DNA from: Caldilineaceae bacterium
Lineage (GTDB): Bacteria; Chloroflexota; Anaerolineae; Caldilineales; Caldilineaceae
Direction: 5' to 3'
DNA: 64,000 nt
Assembly (NCBI GenBank): GCA_020634815.1
Contig: JACKBA010000010.1
Coordinates: 62,001-126,000 of the forward strand
The first letter of the stretch is position 1; every line of letters begins with the position of its first letter. Under the pieces are notes generated by a model, which had not been told where the DNA came from, made no database searches, and saw only the letters and a program-made list of their open reading frames with translations. Of this stretch, positions 40,981 to 54,307 are shown in pieces. Made by a program: the position numbers and the translations under genes.

Positions 40981-41010
40981 GCGCGGCGATGGGGTCTCCC
41001 GTCGCCGCGC
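40981..41010 (+). terminator. Terminator-like hairpin after etfA
   Basis: GCGCGGCGA (40981-40989) pairs with TCGCCGCGC (41002-41010). There is no T-run after it, so it may act as a stabilising or rho-assisted hairpin. Confidence 0.4.
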
Positions 41011-41098
41011 TGCTATTGGTAGCGCCATTCGCATCCAGTCAGTGACGACGGGCTTTGTGCAGTTCCGGTGCGGGCGCTCCGGTCATCTACCGCTGCTG

Positions 41099-41107
41099 TG
41101 ATAAAAT
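41099..41107 (+). promoter_or_regulatory. Extended -10 promoter element of the threonine synthase gene
   Basis: TGATAAAAT forms an extended -10 (TGn plus TAAAAT) 35 bases before the start codon. No good -35 is seen. Confidence 0.45.
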
Positions 41108-41141
41108 CAGGCAAAATGTTCCGATTTCAGCGTCACGAGAA

Positions 41142-42515
<1,374 letters not shown>

Positions 42516-42531
42516 CCGTACGGGCCGTCTA

Positions 42532-42837
42532 ATGCCGATTCTTTATCGCTACTTCGGGCTGCTGATTCTGGTCTATTCCAACGAACATGAACCGATTCAC
42601 GTTCATGGACGTTACCAAGGCACTGAAAGCAAAGCTGAATTGATCGTTGTCGATGGACAGGTAGTAGAAATACGCATCGTGCGTGTGCCGGGCAAAAAGC
42701 CCCTGGCGACGCCGCAGTTACGTGATTTTCAGTTGATTGTTGAGCAACACGCTGAGGAGATCGTGCAAAAATGGATCGACTACTTCATCCTTCATCGGCG
42801 GATATCGCCGGAGGATATCACACGGCGGATCCGCTGA
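42532..42837 (+). CDS. DUF4160-family protein (putative toxin-antitoxin partner)
   Basis: The 101-residue protein opens MPILYRYFGLLILVYSNEH and has EPIHVHGRY, the DUF4160 hallmark. This family is often encoded next to DUF2442 proteins, as here, and such pairs are suspected toxin-antitoxin modules. G+C of this pair is visibly lower than the neighbours, which suggests recent acquisition. It overlaps the next gene by 67 bases. Confidence 0.8.
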   Translation: MPILYRYFGLLILVYSNEHEPIHVHGRYQGTESKAELIVVDGQVVEIRIVRVPGKKPLATPQLRDFQLIVEQHAEEIVQKWIDYFILHRRISPEDITRRIR

Positions 42838-43094
42838 CGTGGCCCCCCGAATTCGTACTGGCAGTTACTGCTGTCGAACATGTGGCAGCGCATCGTCTGA
42901 GACTCACATTCAGCGATGGCTACGCGCGCGAGATCGACTTCGAGCCATTTCTGACGAGTTCAGTACACCCACAGATCCGACAATTTCTTGATCTTGAGAA
43001 CTTCTTGGATTTCCGGCTAGAGGATGGGGACTTGGTTTGGGGCGAGTATGAACTCTGTTTCGCCATTGCCGACCTCTACACAGGGCAGCTTTGA
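42771..43094 (+). CDS. DUF2442-family protein (partner of DUF4160)
   Basis: The 107-residue product has the DUF2442 pattern: RLRLTFSDGYAREIDFEPFL, a short variable stretch and LEDGDLVWGEYELCFA. The first ~25 residues from ATG 42771 lie in the overlap with DUF4160; a later start is possible. Function is unproven; the pair may act as a toxin-antitoxin or regulatory module. Confidence 0.78.
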   Translation: MDRLLHPSSADIAGGYHTADPLTWPPEFVLAVTAVEHVAAHRLRLTFSDGYAREIDFEPFLTSSVHPQIRQFLDLENFLDFRLEDGDLVWGEYELCFAIADLYTGQL

Positions 43095-43132
43095 CGCGCT
43101 ACCATTCACCGCCTACTGCCCGGTATTCGACT

Positions 43133-44011
43133 ATGTCACAGCCAAACTCGCCAATCGCCTATAGCCCCACTTCTTTCTCCCAAGGGCGTATGGACTTTAC
43201 CTGGGAGGAACTGAGCGACGAGGAGCGCGCCCAGGCCTACGCCGACTGGGACGCCGGCAAAGGGCTCATCGGCGGCGACCCGCGCATGCGGCCCGGCTCG
43301 CACCTGCTGCCGCCGTGGGGCATCGACCAGCCCTTCTTCCGTGCGCTGGCGCTCGACGACACCCGCGGCAACAATGGCACGGCCTTGCGCGCCCTGCTCG
43401 CCTCGGACCGCCCGCTGGAGATCGAGATCGGCTTTGGCCGCGGCGACTTCCTGCTCGACCGCGCCCAACGCCACCCCGAGCGCCTCTTCATCGGCTACGA
43501 GACCAAGACCAAGGCGACGCGCCTCATGCTGGCGCGCGTCGAGCGGCTGGCGGTGGAGAGCGCGGGAGAGGGGGAGATGAGGAGAGACGGAGAGCGTTCC
43601 GCAGAGGACATCGCCCCTCGCCCCTCGCCCCTCGCCCCTGCCCTCTGGCTCAGCGATGATGATGCGCGCTTCAATCTGCCGCGCGTCATCGACGATGACC
43701 GCGTCGCGATGTTCCACATTCTCTTTCCCGACCCGTGGTGGAAGAACGAGCACAAGGTCAGGCGCCTTTTCTCGCCGCCCTTCGTCGACCTGCTGGCGGC
43801 CAAGCTGCGCCCCGGCGGCCTGCTCCATTTTAAGAGCGACGTGCAGGAATATGGCGAGCTGGTGCGCTACCTGGTGGAAAATCACCCGGCCTTTGCCGCC
43901 AGTGACGCGGCGCTGGCGTCTGCGATCGGTGATGCAGTGCCGACGCATCGCGAGCATTGGTGCCGGCGCCACGGTAAGCCCGTGTGGGCCTACTACTTCG
44001 CGCGCCGATGA
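43133..44011 (+). CDS. trmB: tRNA (guanine-N7-)-methyltransferase (TrmB) with repeat-derived insert
   Basis: TrmB methylates G46 in the tRNA variable loop. The 292-residue product has the SAM loop LEIEIGFGRGDFLLDRA, FIGYETKTKATRL and the family signature FPDPWWKNEHKVRR, followed by FKSDVQEYGELV and a C-terminal PVWAYYFARR. Between the helix after motif II and the LPRVIDDDRVAMFH strand lies an insert of about 28 residues (RRDGERSAEDIAPRPSPLAP) encoded by G-rich units and 7-base CCCCTCG repeats. Starts at 43133 or an inner ATG at 43190 are both possible. Its stop overlaps the next gene's ATG. Confidence 0.9.
   Translation: MSQPNSPIAYSPTSFSQGRMDFTWEELSDEERAQAYADWDAGKGLIGGDPRMRPGSHLLPPWGIDQPFFRALALDDTRGNNGTALRALLASDRPLEIEIGFGRGDFLLDRAQRHPERLFIGYETKTKATRLMLARVERLAVESAGEGEMRRDGERSAEDIAPRPSPLAPALWLSDDDARFNLPRVIDDDRVAMFHILFPDPWWKNEHKVRRLFSPPFVDLLAAKLRPGGLLHFKSDVQEYGELVRYLVENHPAFAASDAALASAIGDAVPTHREHWCRRHGKPVWAYYFARR
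43566..43645. repeat. In-frame repeat cluster inside trmB
   Basis: A G-rich stretch (GAGGGGGAGATGAGGAGAGA) is followed by GCCCCTC units repeated four times at 43610-43645. The tract stays open in the trmB frame. Confidence 0.8.
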
Positions 44012-45621
44012 CCGTCGAGCTATCCTGGCCGGGCAAGCGTCCGCCGGCGCCCGTCGCAGCCGCGCAGCCCCACCTCGTCGAGACCTTCGAACCGTTCCGG
44101 TTTGCGAACCCGGCATCGCCCCTCGCCCCCCGCCCCTCGCCCCCCCTTCCCAACGCCCTCTACCACGGCGACAACCTGCCCATCCTGGCGCACCTGCTCG
44201 ACAGCGGGTTTGGCGGCAAAGTACGCCTCATCTACGCCGACCCGCCCTACGACAGCGGCATCGACTGGACGCGCAAGGTGCGACTGCGCCGGCCGCGACG
44301 CCGCGGCGTCGATCCCGTCGTCATGCAGCAGGTGCAGTATGGCGACACGTGGCCGGAGGGTGCGTACCTGCAATTCATCTATGAGCGGCTGCCGCTCCTG
44401 CGTGCGCTGCTGGCCGAGGACGGCAGCCTGTGGCTCCACTGCGACCACCGCCGCGCCCACCACCTGCGCTGCCTGCTCGACGAAATCTTTGGCGCTGAGA
44501 ATTACCTGAACACGATCACCTGGCGCAGCCAGACCGCGCGCGGCGCCAAGGTCAACGCCTTCTACTTCCCCAACAGCGCGCACACGATCCTGGTCTATGG
44601 CCGCAACCGCGCCGCGCCGACGTGCTGGCACCCGCCGCGCAAGCGCATCGTGCTTAGCGAGGCGGAAGCTGCCGCAGCCTTTATGCGCGACGAGCGCGGC
44701 TTCTTCCGCACCTCGGATCCCGGCACCTACTCGTTCGACAGCCTCGTGCGGCTCCACGCCGAGGGCCGGCTCTATGCGCCCTACGGCGGGGAGGTGCGCG
44801 TCGACGCGACGCAGCAGCGCGTCTACGCCTCCAACGGCGGCAACCTGGGCGTCAAGTACTACCTGGCCGATCTCGGCGACGGCCGCCACCAGGTCGAGCG
44901 CGCGGTCGACAACGTGTGGGACGACATCCCCGGCCTGGGCACGACGCCGGGCGAAGACCTGGGCTACCCGACGCAGAAAACCGAGGCGTTGCTCGAACGG
45001 ATCATCGCCACGGGCAGCAATCCCGGCGACCTGGTGCTCGATCCGTTCTGTGGATCGGGCACGACGCTGGCTGTGGCCGAAAAGCTGGGCCGGCGCTGGA
45101 TCGGCTGCGATGCGGGACACGGGGCGATCCAGACGGCGACGCGGCGGTTGCAGGCGGTGGTGGCGGGGAAGTTGGGGGAAGAGAATGGTCAATGGTTAAC
45201 GGTCAACGGTCAATGGTCAATGGGTGATGGCGGCGGTGGATTTGCCGTGTTCGCGTCCGGTGACGAGGCGACAGCCACAGCCGCCGCGCCCGAAGTGCGC
45301 CTCTCGATTACCCGGATCGACGGGGCACCGGCTACAATAGTCGTCGCCGTGGATGCGGTGCGTATGCCGGCACTCGACGGCGCAGCGGGCGAACTGGCCG
45401 CCGAAGAATGGCCGGCACTGGTCGACAGCATCGCCATCGACCCGGTCTATGACGGCGACGTCCTGCGTGTGACGACGGCCGATGCCCCGCTCAAGAAGCG
45501 GGAGAGCGTGCGGGGCGAGTATGCCGTTGTCCTGCCGGCGCTCCCGGCGACCGTCGCCGTGCGTGTCGTCGACATTATGGGCGGCGTGAGCGTGACGACG
45601 TTAACGATTGAGGATAGTTGA
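44008..45621 (+). CDS. Orphan class-beta DNA methyltransferase with extra C-terminal beta domain
   Basis: The 537-residue protein methylates adenine (N6) or cytosine (N4). Motif IV, LIYADPPYDSG, comes before motif I, VLDPFCGSGTTLAVAEKLGR, the beta-class order seen in type III Mod and many orphan enzymes. Repeat-derived inserts occur twice: a Pro-rich one near residue 40 (ASPLAPRPSPP) and one near residue 395 (NGQWLTVNGQWSMGD). The second separates the enzyme from about 125 residues of beta-rich sequence ending in an immunoglobulin-like VAVRVVDIMGGVSVTTL. ATGA overlap with trmB implies coupling. No restriction endonuclease is seen beside it. Confidence 0.85.
   Translation: MTVELSWPGKRPPAPVAAAQPHLVETFEPFRFANPASPLAPRPSPPLPNALYHGDNLPILAHLLDSGFGGKVRLIYADPPYDSGIDWTRKVRLRRPRRRGVDPVVMQQVQYGDTWPEGAYLQFIYERLPLLRALLAEDGSLWLHCDHRRAHHLRCLLDEIFGAENYLNTITWRSQTARGAKVNAFYFPNSAHTILVYGRNRAAPTCWHPPRKRIVLSEAEAAAAFMRDERGFFRTSDPGTYSFDSLVRLHAEGRLYAPYGGEVRVDATQQRVYASNGGNLGVKYYLADLGDGRHQVERAVDNVWDDIPGLGTTPGEDLGYPTQKTEALLERIIATGSNPGDLVLDPFCGSGTTLAVAEKLGRRWIGCDAGHGAIQTATRRLQAVVAGKLGEENGQWLTVNGQWSMGDGGGGFAVFASGDEATATAAAPEVRLSITRIDGAPATIVVAVDAVRMPALDGAAGELAAEEWPALVDSIAIDPVYDGDVLRVTTADAPLKKRESVRGEYAVVLPALPATVAVRVVDIMGGVSVTTLTIEDS
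44115..44150. repeat. 7-base CCCCTCG repeat cluster inside the DNA methyltransferase gene
   Basis: CGCCCCTCGCCCCCCGCCCC and further units encode the Pro-rich insert before the YHGDNLPIL strand. Same motif as in trmB just upstream. Confidence 0.8.
45181..45230. repeat. 7-base GTCAATG/GTCAACG array inside the DNA methyltransferase gene
   Basis: GGTCAATGGTTAACGGTCAA and following units stay open in frame, so the array is translated as a seven-residue period (NGQWLTV, NGQWSMG). It is the same motif as the intergenic arrays at 2196-2240, 3219-3268 and 49372-49531. Confidence 0.85.
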
Positions 45622-45624
45622 GTT

Positions 45625-46383
45625 ATGGCGACACCGGTTTTGACGGTTCTGGAGGAAGACAAGCACGCCTGGTTTGCGGGGCGCACGCGCGCGATCCTGA
45701 AATATCTCGACGCCGAACTGGGGCCGGCCGATCCGGCCCGCCCGCGCAAGGTGCTCGACCTGGGCGGTGGCGCCGGCAATATGGCGCACCACCTGGCGCA
45801 CTATGGCGAGGTCATCAGCATCGACTTCAATCCGCGGCCGATCCCGGTGGCACAGAGCCGCGGCGTCACCGTGCTGCAAGGGTCGGGCGACAGCCTGCCC
45901 TTCCCCGATGGCGAGTTCGACGTGGTGGCGCTGCTTGACACGGTGGAGCACATTCCCGACGAACTGGGCGTTTTTGCTGAGTGTGCGCGCGTGCTCAAGC
46001 CGGGCGGCGTGCTGCTCGTCACCGTGCCGGCCTATATGTGGCTTTGGAGCTATAACGACGAGATCAACGCGCACCAGCGCCGCTACACGACCTACGAGTT
46101 GCAGCAGAAGCTCGCGCTGACCGGCCTGGCCGTCACGCGCATGAGCTACAATAATTTCTTCCTCTTCCCGGCCGTGGCGGGCGTGCGCTTCCTGCGTCCC
46201 TACAACCCCGGCCTGCAAAGCCCGCACCTCACCGACGCCGAGGAAGTCTACCAGGTCGATATGGAGCCGATCCCGGAGCCGGTCAACTCGATTTTGCACG
46301 GCGTCTACTGGCTGGAGGCGGAGATTCTCGACCGCGTCTCGTTCCCGTTTGGGATCAGCATTATCTGCGTGGCGCGCAAGTAG
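45625..46383 (+). CDS. Class I SAM-dependent methyltransferase
   Basis: The 252-residue protein has motif I KVLDLGGGAGNMAHHLA, the acidic strand ISIDFN, and FDVVALLDTVEHIPDE before a long helix, then LKPGGVLLVTVPAY. The arrangement is that of the methyltransferase-11/23 family acting on small molecules, lipids or sugars. It starts three bases after the DNA methyltransferase stop and is 18 bases before a large membrane protein gene, so it may act on a cell-surface precursor. Confidence 0.85.
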   Translation: MATPVLTVLEEDKHAWFAGRTRAILKYLDAELGPADPARPRKVLDLGGGAGNMAHHLAHYGEVISIDFNPRPIPVAQSRGVTVLQGSGDSLPFPDGEFDVVALLDTVEHIPDELGVFAECARVLKPGGVLLVTVPAYMWLWSYNDEINAHQRRYTTYELQQKLALTGLAVTRMSYNNFFLFPAVAGVRFLRPYNPGLQSPHLTDAEEVYQVDMEPIPEPVNSILHGVYWLEAEILDRVSFPFGISIICVARK

Positions 46384-46401
46384 GCGAGGTCAACCCGTTT
46401 C

Positions 46402-49371
<2,970 letters not shown>

Positions 49372-49531
49372 GCAATGGTCAACGGTCAATTGTCAATGAT
49401 TGCCGACAACGAACCGATGGATCAGTGTGGGAAGTGAGTAATTGTCAACGGTCAACGGTTAACGGTCAATTGTCAATGGTAGCTGACAGCGGAGCGACTT
49501 TCCTCGTTGACAATTGGCAATTCACCATTGA
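49372..49531. repeat. 7-base GTCAACG/GTCAATT arrays filling a convergent intergenic gap
   Basis: Almost the entire 160-base gap consists of GTCAACG, GTCAATT and GTTAACG units in two clusters, with inverted units (CAATTGG, CACCATTGAC) at the right end. The tail of the upstream gene (TGGATCAGTGTGG) is repeated at about 49415, so a piece of coding sequence was copied with the array. Confidence 0.8.
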
Positions 49532-50302
<771 letters not shown>

Positions 50303-50358
50303 GCGCAGAGAACTTTCGTCAGAACCATAACCAGATCATTATCTGTGAATCGAGAAGC

Positions 50359-52308
50359 ATGGGCAAATCACAGCCGCTGACTGCCGCAGACAGACAGATC
50401 GCCTTTGTGCTCGGCGCCATCGTGGCCGGTCTCTATTTCCGCGCCGTGCCGCTCGATCTGCTGCCGGGTGATGCCGGTGAGTTCCAGTTCGCCGCATGGA
50501 ACTTTGGCCTGGCGCACGCCACCGGCTACCCGCTCTACATGATCGTGGGCGGGCTGTGGCAACACCTGTGGGCCGTCATCGGCGTGTCGCCTGCGGCGTC
50601 GCTGAACCTGCTCAGCGCGATCTACGGCGGCGCGGCCGCGGCGTTGCTCTTCTTGCTGCTGGCGCGCGCGCTGCCGGGTGACCCCGTTCCTCGGCGGCTG
50701 GCCGCCGCCCTGGCTGCCACGTACCTCGCCGCCAACCCGACCTTTCGCAGCCAGGCATTGCAGGCCGAAGTCTACACGCTCCAGGCGCTGCTGCTCGTCG
50801 CGGTCTTCTGGGCGGCGTGGCGGCTGCCCGAAGGCGAGACGCCGCGTGCGGAGGCGACGCGCTTTGCCGGGCTGGCCTTCATCTACGGGCTGGCATTGAC
50901 CCACCACGCCACGGCGCTGCTGCTGGCGCCGGCGCTGCTGCTCTATCTCTTCTTGTGGCAGCGCGACTGGTGGCGCAACGGCCGGGCGTGGGCGCTGGGC
51001 ATTCCCGCCGGGCTGGCGCCGTTGCTGCTTTATCTCTACGTGCCGCTCCGCAGCGGGCCGGACGCCTCGCCCTGGTACCATCAGCGGCTGGGCGACGGCG
51101 TGCTGACGCTCTACACCAACACATGGCCGGCCTTTGTCGATTTCGTCACCGGGCGATCGATTTCCGTGGGCTTTCATGGTGCCGCCACGGCGCTGGACGG
51201 CGTGTCGACCATGCTGCTGCTCTGGCTGCGTCACTTCGAGTGGACCGGGCTGCTGCTCATCGGCATCGGCCTCTTCGTGCTTGTACGGATGCGCAACTGG
51301 CCCGTGCTGGCCATGACCGGCGTTTATTTTGTGCTGCTCCAGATATTCAACCTCTTCTACGCCATCGGCGACATCTTCGTCTACTACATCCCGCTCTACC
51401 TGGTCGCCTGCATCTGGATCGGCTATGGCGGCGCGGGTATCGCCATGGGCTTTCGCTTCGATACGCCGCCGGCCACGGAGAGCGCAGCCGGCCCATCATC
51501 CGAAGGTCGCCGGCAGTGGGGCGTGGCCTTGCTGGCTCTGCTCTTCTTTTTCCCGGCGCAGCTATGGTTGTCCTATGCGCCCATCTTCGACCAGCTCAAG
51601 ATCGACAGCGAACGCACGCGCGCCGGCTGGGAGCAACTTCTGGCCGCCGGCGCGCCGCAGGATGCCATCCTCGTCAGCAACGACCGCAACGAGATCGTCC
51701 CGCTCTTCTATTTCCAGCACGTAGAAGGCCGCGGCCAGGGTCACATCGGCCTCTTCCCGCTCATCGCCCCCGGCGCGCGGTTTGCCGACATCGGCGCCAC
51801 GCTCCAGACCGCGCTCGCCGACGGCGCGGGCCAGCCGGTCTATCTCATCAAGCCCATGCCGGGGCTGGAGGCGCGCTTTGCCCTGGCGCCGCGCACGGAG
51901 CCGCTCGTGGAGGTGCTGGGCGACGCGGCGAGTACCCCGCCGGCCCGCGCGCTCGGCCTGGAGTACGGCCCCTTGCGCCTGCTCGGCTACGACTGGGCGC
52001 CCACCGCCGAGGGCATCGAGGTTGCGCTGCACTGGCAGGTGCAGGAGAAACCGGCTGCAAACTACACCACGACGGTTCAACTCTTCGATGCGAGCGGCGA
52101 CAAGCTGGCGCAGGATGACCGCCCGCCCGGCGGCGACTTCTATCCCACGTCGCTGTGGAAGCCGGGCGAAACGCTGGTCGACCGCCGCCTGCTGACCCTG
52201 TCGGAAGGCACGCCGGTGCGTATGCTCGTCGGTATGTACAGCGGTCCCGACGCCACGTTGCTGGCGCCGCCGCTGGAAATCGACATCGAACCGGCGGGCG
52301 TCGAATGA
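50359..52308 (+). CDS. DUF2723 (TMEM260-like) GT-C membrane glycosyltransferase
   Basis: The 649-residue protein has the DUF2723 signature DAGEFQFAAWNFGLAHATGYPLY in its first exterior loop (given in part: DAGEFQFAAWNFG), then LTHHATALLLAPALLLYLF, about ten membrane helices and an exterior C-terminal domain of ~200 residues. TMEM260-type relatives transfer mannose from polyprenyl phosphate to proteins. The divergently transcribed DPM1-like gene could make that donor. Its stop overlaps the ATG of a GH5-type glycosidase gene (ATGA at 52305-52308). Confidence 0.82.
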   Translation: MGKSQPLTAADRQIAFVLGAIVAGLYFRAVPLDLLPGDAGEFQFAAWNFGLAHATGYPLYMIVGGLWQHLWAVIGVSPAASLNLLSAIYGGAAAALLFLLLARALPGDPVPRRLAAALAATYLAANPTFRSQALQAEVYTLQALLLVAVFWAAWRLPEGETPRAEATRFAGLAFIYGLALTHHATALLLAPALLLYLFLWQRDWWRNGRAWALGIPAGLAPLLLYLYVPLRSGPDASPWYHQRLGDGVLTLYTNTWPAFVDFVTGRSISVGFHGAATALDGVSTMLLLWLRHFEWTGLLLIGIGLFVLVRMRNWPVLAMTGVYFVLLQIFNLFYAIGDIFVYYIPLYLVACIWIGYGGAGIAMGFRFDTPPATESAAGPSSEGRRQWGVALLALLFFFPAQLWLSYAPIFDQLKIDSERTRAGWEQLLAAGAPQDAILVSNDRNEIVPLFYFQHVEGRGQGHIGLFPLIAPGARFADIGATLQTALADGAGQPVYLIKPMPGLEARFALAPRTEPLVEVLGDAASTPPARALGLEYGPLRLLGYDWAPTAEGIEVALHWQVQEKPAANYTTTVQLFDASGDKLAQDDRPPGGDFYPTSLWKPGETLVDRRLLTLSEGTPVRMLVGMYSGPDATLLAPPLEIDIEPAGVE

Positions 52309-54203
52309 GTGCGCCCGCGCGTGCCATTCGCATCGACGGCCCGCAGTTCAAGGACGAGATGGGGCGCACCGTGCTCCTGCGTGGCGTGAATCTCGGCGGC
52401 AGCAGCAAGGTGCCGACGCAACCGGATGGCGCCACGCATCTGGCGGCGGGTTTCTTCGACCACCGCGCTATCTCCTTTGTCGGGCGCCCCTTCCCGCTGG
52501 CGGAGGCGGACGAGCACTTTGCCCGGCTGCGGGCCTGGGGCTTCAACTTCCTGCGCCTGATTGTCACCTGGGAGGCCATCGAGCATGCCGGGCCGGGCCA
52601 GTACGACACCGCCTATCTTGACTACCTGGAAGCCATCGTGGCCAAGGCGGGCGAGCATGGCCTGGCGCTCTTCATCGACCCGCACCAGGATGTGTGGAGC
52701 CGCTTCTCCGGCGGTGACGGCGCGCCCGGCTGGACGCTGGAGGCGGCGGGCTTCGACCTGCCGTCGCTGCATGCCACGGGCGCGGTCATCGTGCATCAAC
52801 TGCACGGCGGCCCGCTGCCACCCATGATCTGGCCGACGAACGGCAGCAAACTCGCCGCCGCCACCATGTTCACGCTCTTTTTTGGCGGCAACGACTTTGC
52901 CCCGCGCGCTCTTGTCGACGGTGAGCCGATCCAGGAGTTCTTACAGCGCCACTACCTGGGCGCGATCGAGCAGGTTGTGCGCCGTCTGCGCCGCTTTGCG
53001 CACGTTCTCGGCTACGACACGATGAACGAGCCGCTGCCCGGCTACATCGGTCACGCCGACCTGGGCAAGCGCGTCGGGCGGCTGGCCATGGGGCCGACGC
53101 CCACGCCGCTGCAATCCATGGCGCTCGGCGACGGGCTGGCGCAGGAGGTCGCCGAATGGCCGCTCACCTTCGGCGCGCTGCGCCTGCCGGGGCGCGTGCG
53201 CCTGAACGCGCAGGGCGTGCGTGCCTGGCAAGCCGGCGCCGGCTGCATCTGGCGCGAGCATGGCGTGTGGGATGTCGACAACAGCGGCCTGCCGCGCCTG
53301 TTGGAGCCGGGCTATTTCGCCCAGGTGCATGGCCGGACCGTCAACTTCACGCAGGATTACTACTACCCCTTTGCGCGGCGCTTTGCCCGCCACGTGCGCG
53401 CGCTCGACAATCGGGCCGCCATCTTCGTGCAGAGCGAGGTCACGCACGACCCGCCGCGGTGGGATGGCGCCGATGCCGGCGCGCTCGTCTATGCGCCGCA
53501 CTGGTACGACGTGATGGCGCTCTTCCGCTGCGAATACCTGCCGTGGCTGGCGCTCGACACGCTCAAGGGCAGCGTCGCCGTCACGCCGCCGCTGATCCGC
53601 CGCGCCTTTGCCGCGCAGATGAGCGCGTTCCGCCGCGCGTCCGCCGAACGGCTGCACGGCGCGCCCGTCGTGCTGGGTGAGTTCGGCGTGCCGTTTGACA
53701 TGCACGGCGGCCGCGCCTTTCGCACCGGCGATTTCAGCGCGCAGGAGCAGGCGCTCGATCGCTCCTTCCGCGCCGTGGAAGGCGCGCTGCTCAGCAGCAC
53801 GCTGTGGAATTACACCGCCGACAACAGCAACGCGCACGGCGACCAGTGGAACGGCGAGGATCTCTCCATTTTCAGCCGCGACCAGATGCGCGATGACGGC
53901 GATCCGCGCTACAACGGCGGGCGGGCGTTAGCGGCAGCAATCCGCCCCTACGCCCGTGCCGTCGCCGGGGAAGCGCTGACCATGTCCTTTGATCGGACAC
54001 GTCGCCGCTTCGAGTTCTCCTTTGTACACGACCCGGCCATCGCCGCGCCGACGGAGATCTTCGTGCCGCGGCTGCACTTCGGGCGCGGCTGCATGGTGCA
54101 GGTTTCCGACGGCAGCTACACGCTGGACGAAGCCACCGAGACGCTACACTACACCCACGACCCAGCCCAGGCCATCCACACGCTGCGGATCGACGGCCTC
54201 TAG
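52305..54203 (+). CDS. GH5-family glycosidase (endoglycosylceramidase-like)
   Basis: The 632-residue protein is a GH5-type TIM barrel: RTVLLRGVNLGGSSKVP at the start, FNFLRLIVTWEAIEHAGPG, IDPHQDVWSRFSGG, the acid/base Glu242 in DTMNEPLPG and the nucleophile Glu459 in LGEFGVPFD. IDPHQD with a long insert after it points to the endoglycosylceramidase or steryl-glucosidase branch, which acts on glycolipids. No signal peptide is seen, so it would be cytoplasmic unless exported another way. A small beta domain closes the chain. Translation is coupled to the DUF2723 gene. Confidence 0.85.
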   Translation: MSAPARAIRIDGPQFKDEMGRTVLLRGVNLGGSSKVPTQPDGATHLAAGFFDHRAISFVGRPFPLAEADEHFARLRAWGFNFLRLIVTWEAIEHAGPGQYDTAYLDYLEAIVAKAGEHGLALFIDPHQDVWSRFSGGDGAPGWTLEAAGFDLPSLHATGAVIVHQLHGGPLPPMIWPTNGSKLAAATMFTLFFGGNDFAPRALVDGEPIQEFLQRHYLGAIEQVVRRLRRFAHVLGYDTMNEPLPGYIGHADLGKRVGRLAMGPTPTPLQSMALGDGLAQEVAEWPLTFGALRLPGRVRLNAQGVRAWQAGAGCIWREHGVWDVDNSGLPRLLEPGYFAQVHGRTVNFTQDYYYPFARRFARHVRALDNRAAIFVQSEVTHDPPRWDGADAGALVYAPHWYDVMALFRCEYLPWLALDTLKGSVAVTPPLIRRAFAAQMSAFRRASAERLHGAPVVLGEFGVPFDMHGGRAFRTGDFSAQEQALDRSFRAVEGALLSSTLWNYTADNSNAHGDQWNGEDLSIFSRDQMRDDGDPRYNGGRALAAAIRPYARAVAGEALTMSFDRTRRRFEFSFVHDPAIAAPTEIFVPRLHFGRGCMVQVSDGSYTLDEATETLHYTHDPAQAIHTLRIDGL

Positions 54204-54255
54204 CGCCTGCCAGCGTCGATCGGCGGCAGCGGTACAGTGCGTTTCCGGTCATCTG

Positions 54256-54264
54256 TGCTAGAGT
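54256..54264 (+). promoter_or_regulatory. Extended -10 promoter element of the ABC transporter gene
   Basis: TGCTAGAGT, a TGn plus TAGAGT element, lies 44 bases before the start codon. Confidence 0.35.
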
Positions 54265-54307
54265 GAATTGGAACGACACGCGAGCCGACCAGAAATAACC
54301 GGACCAC

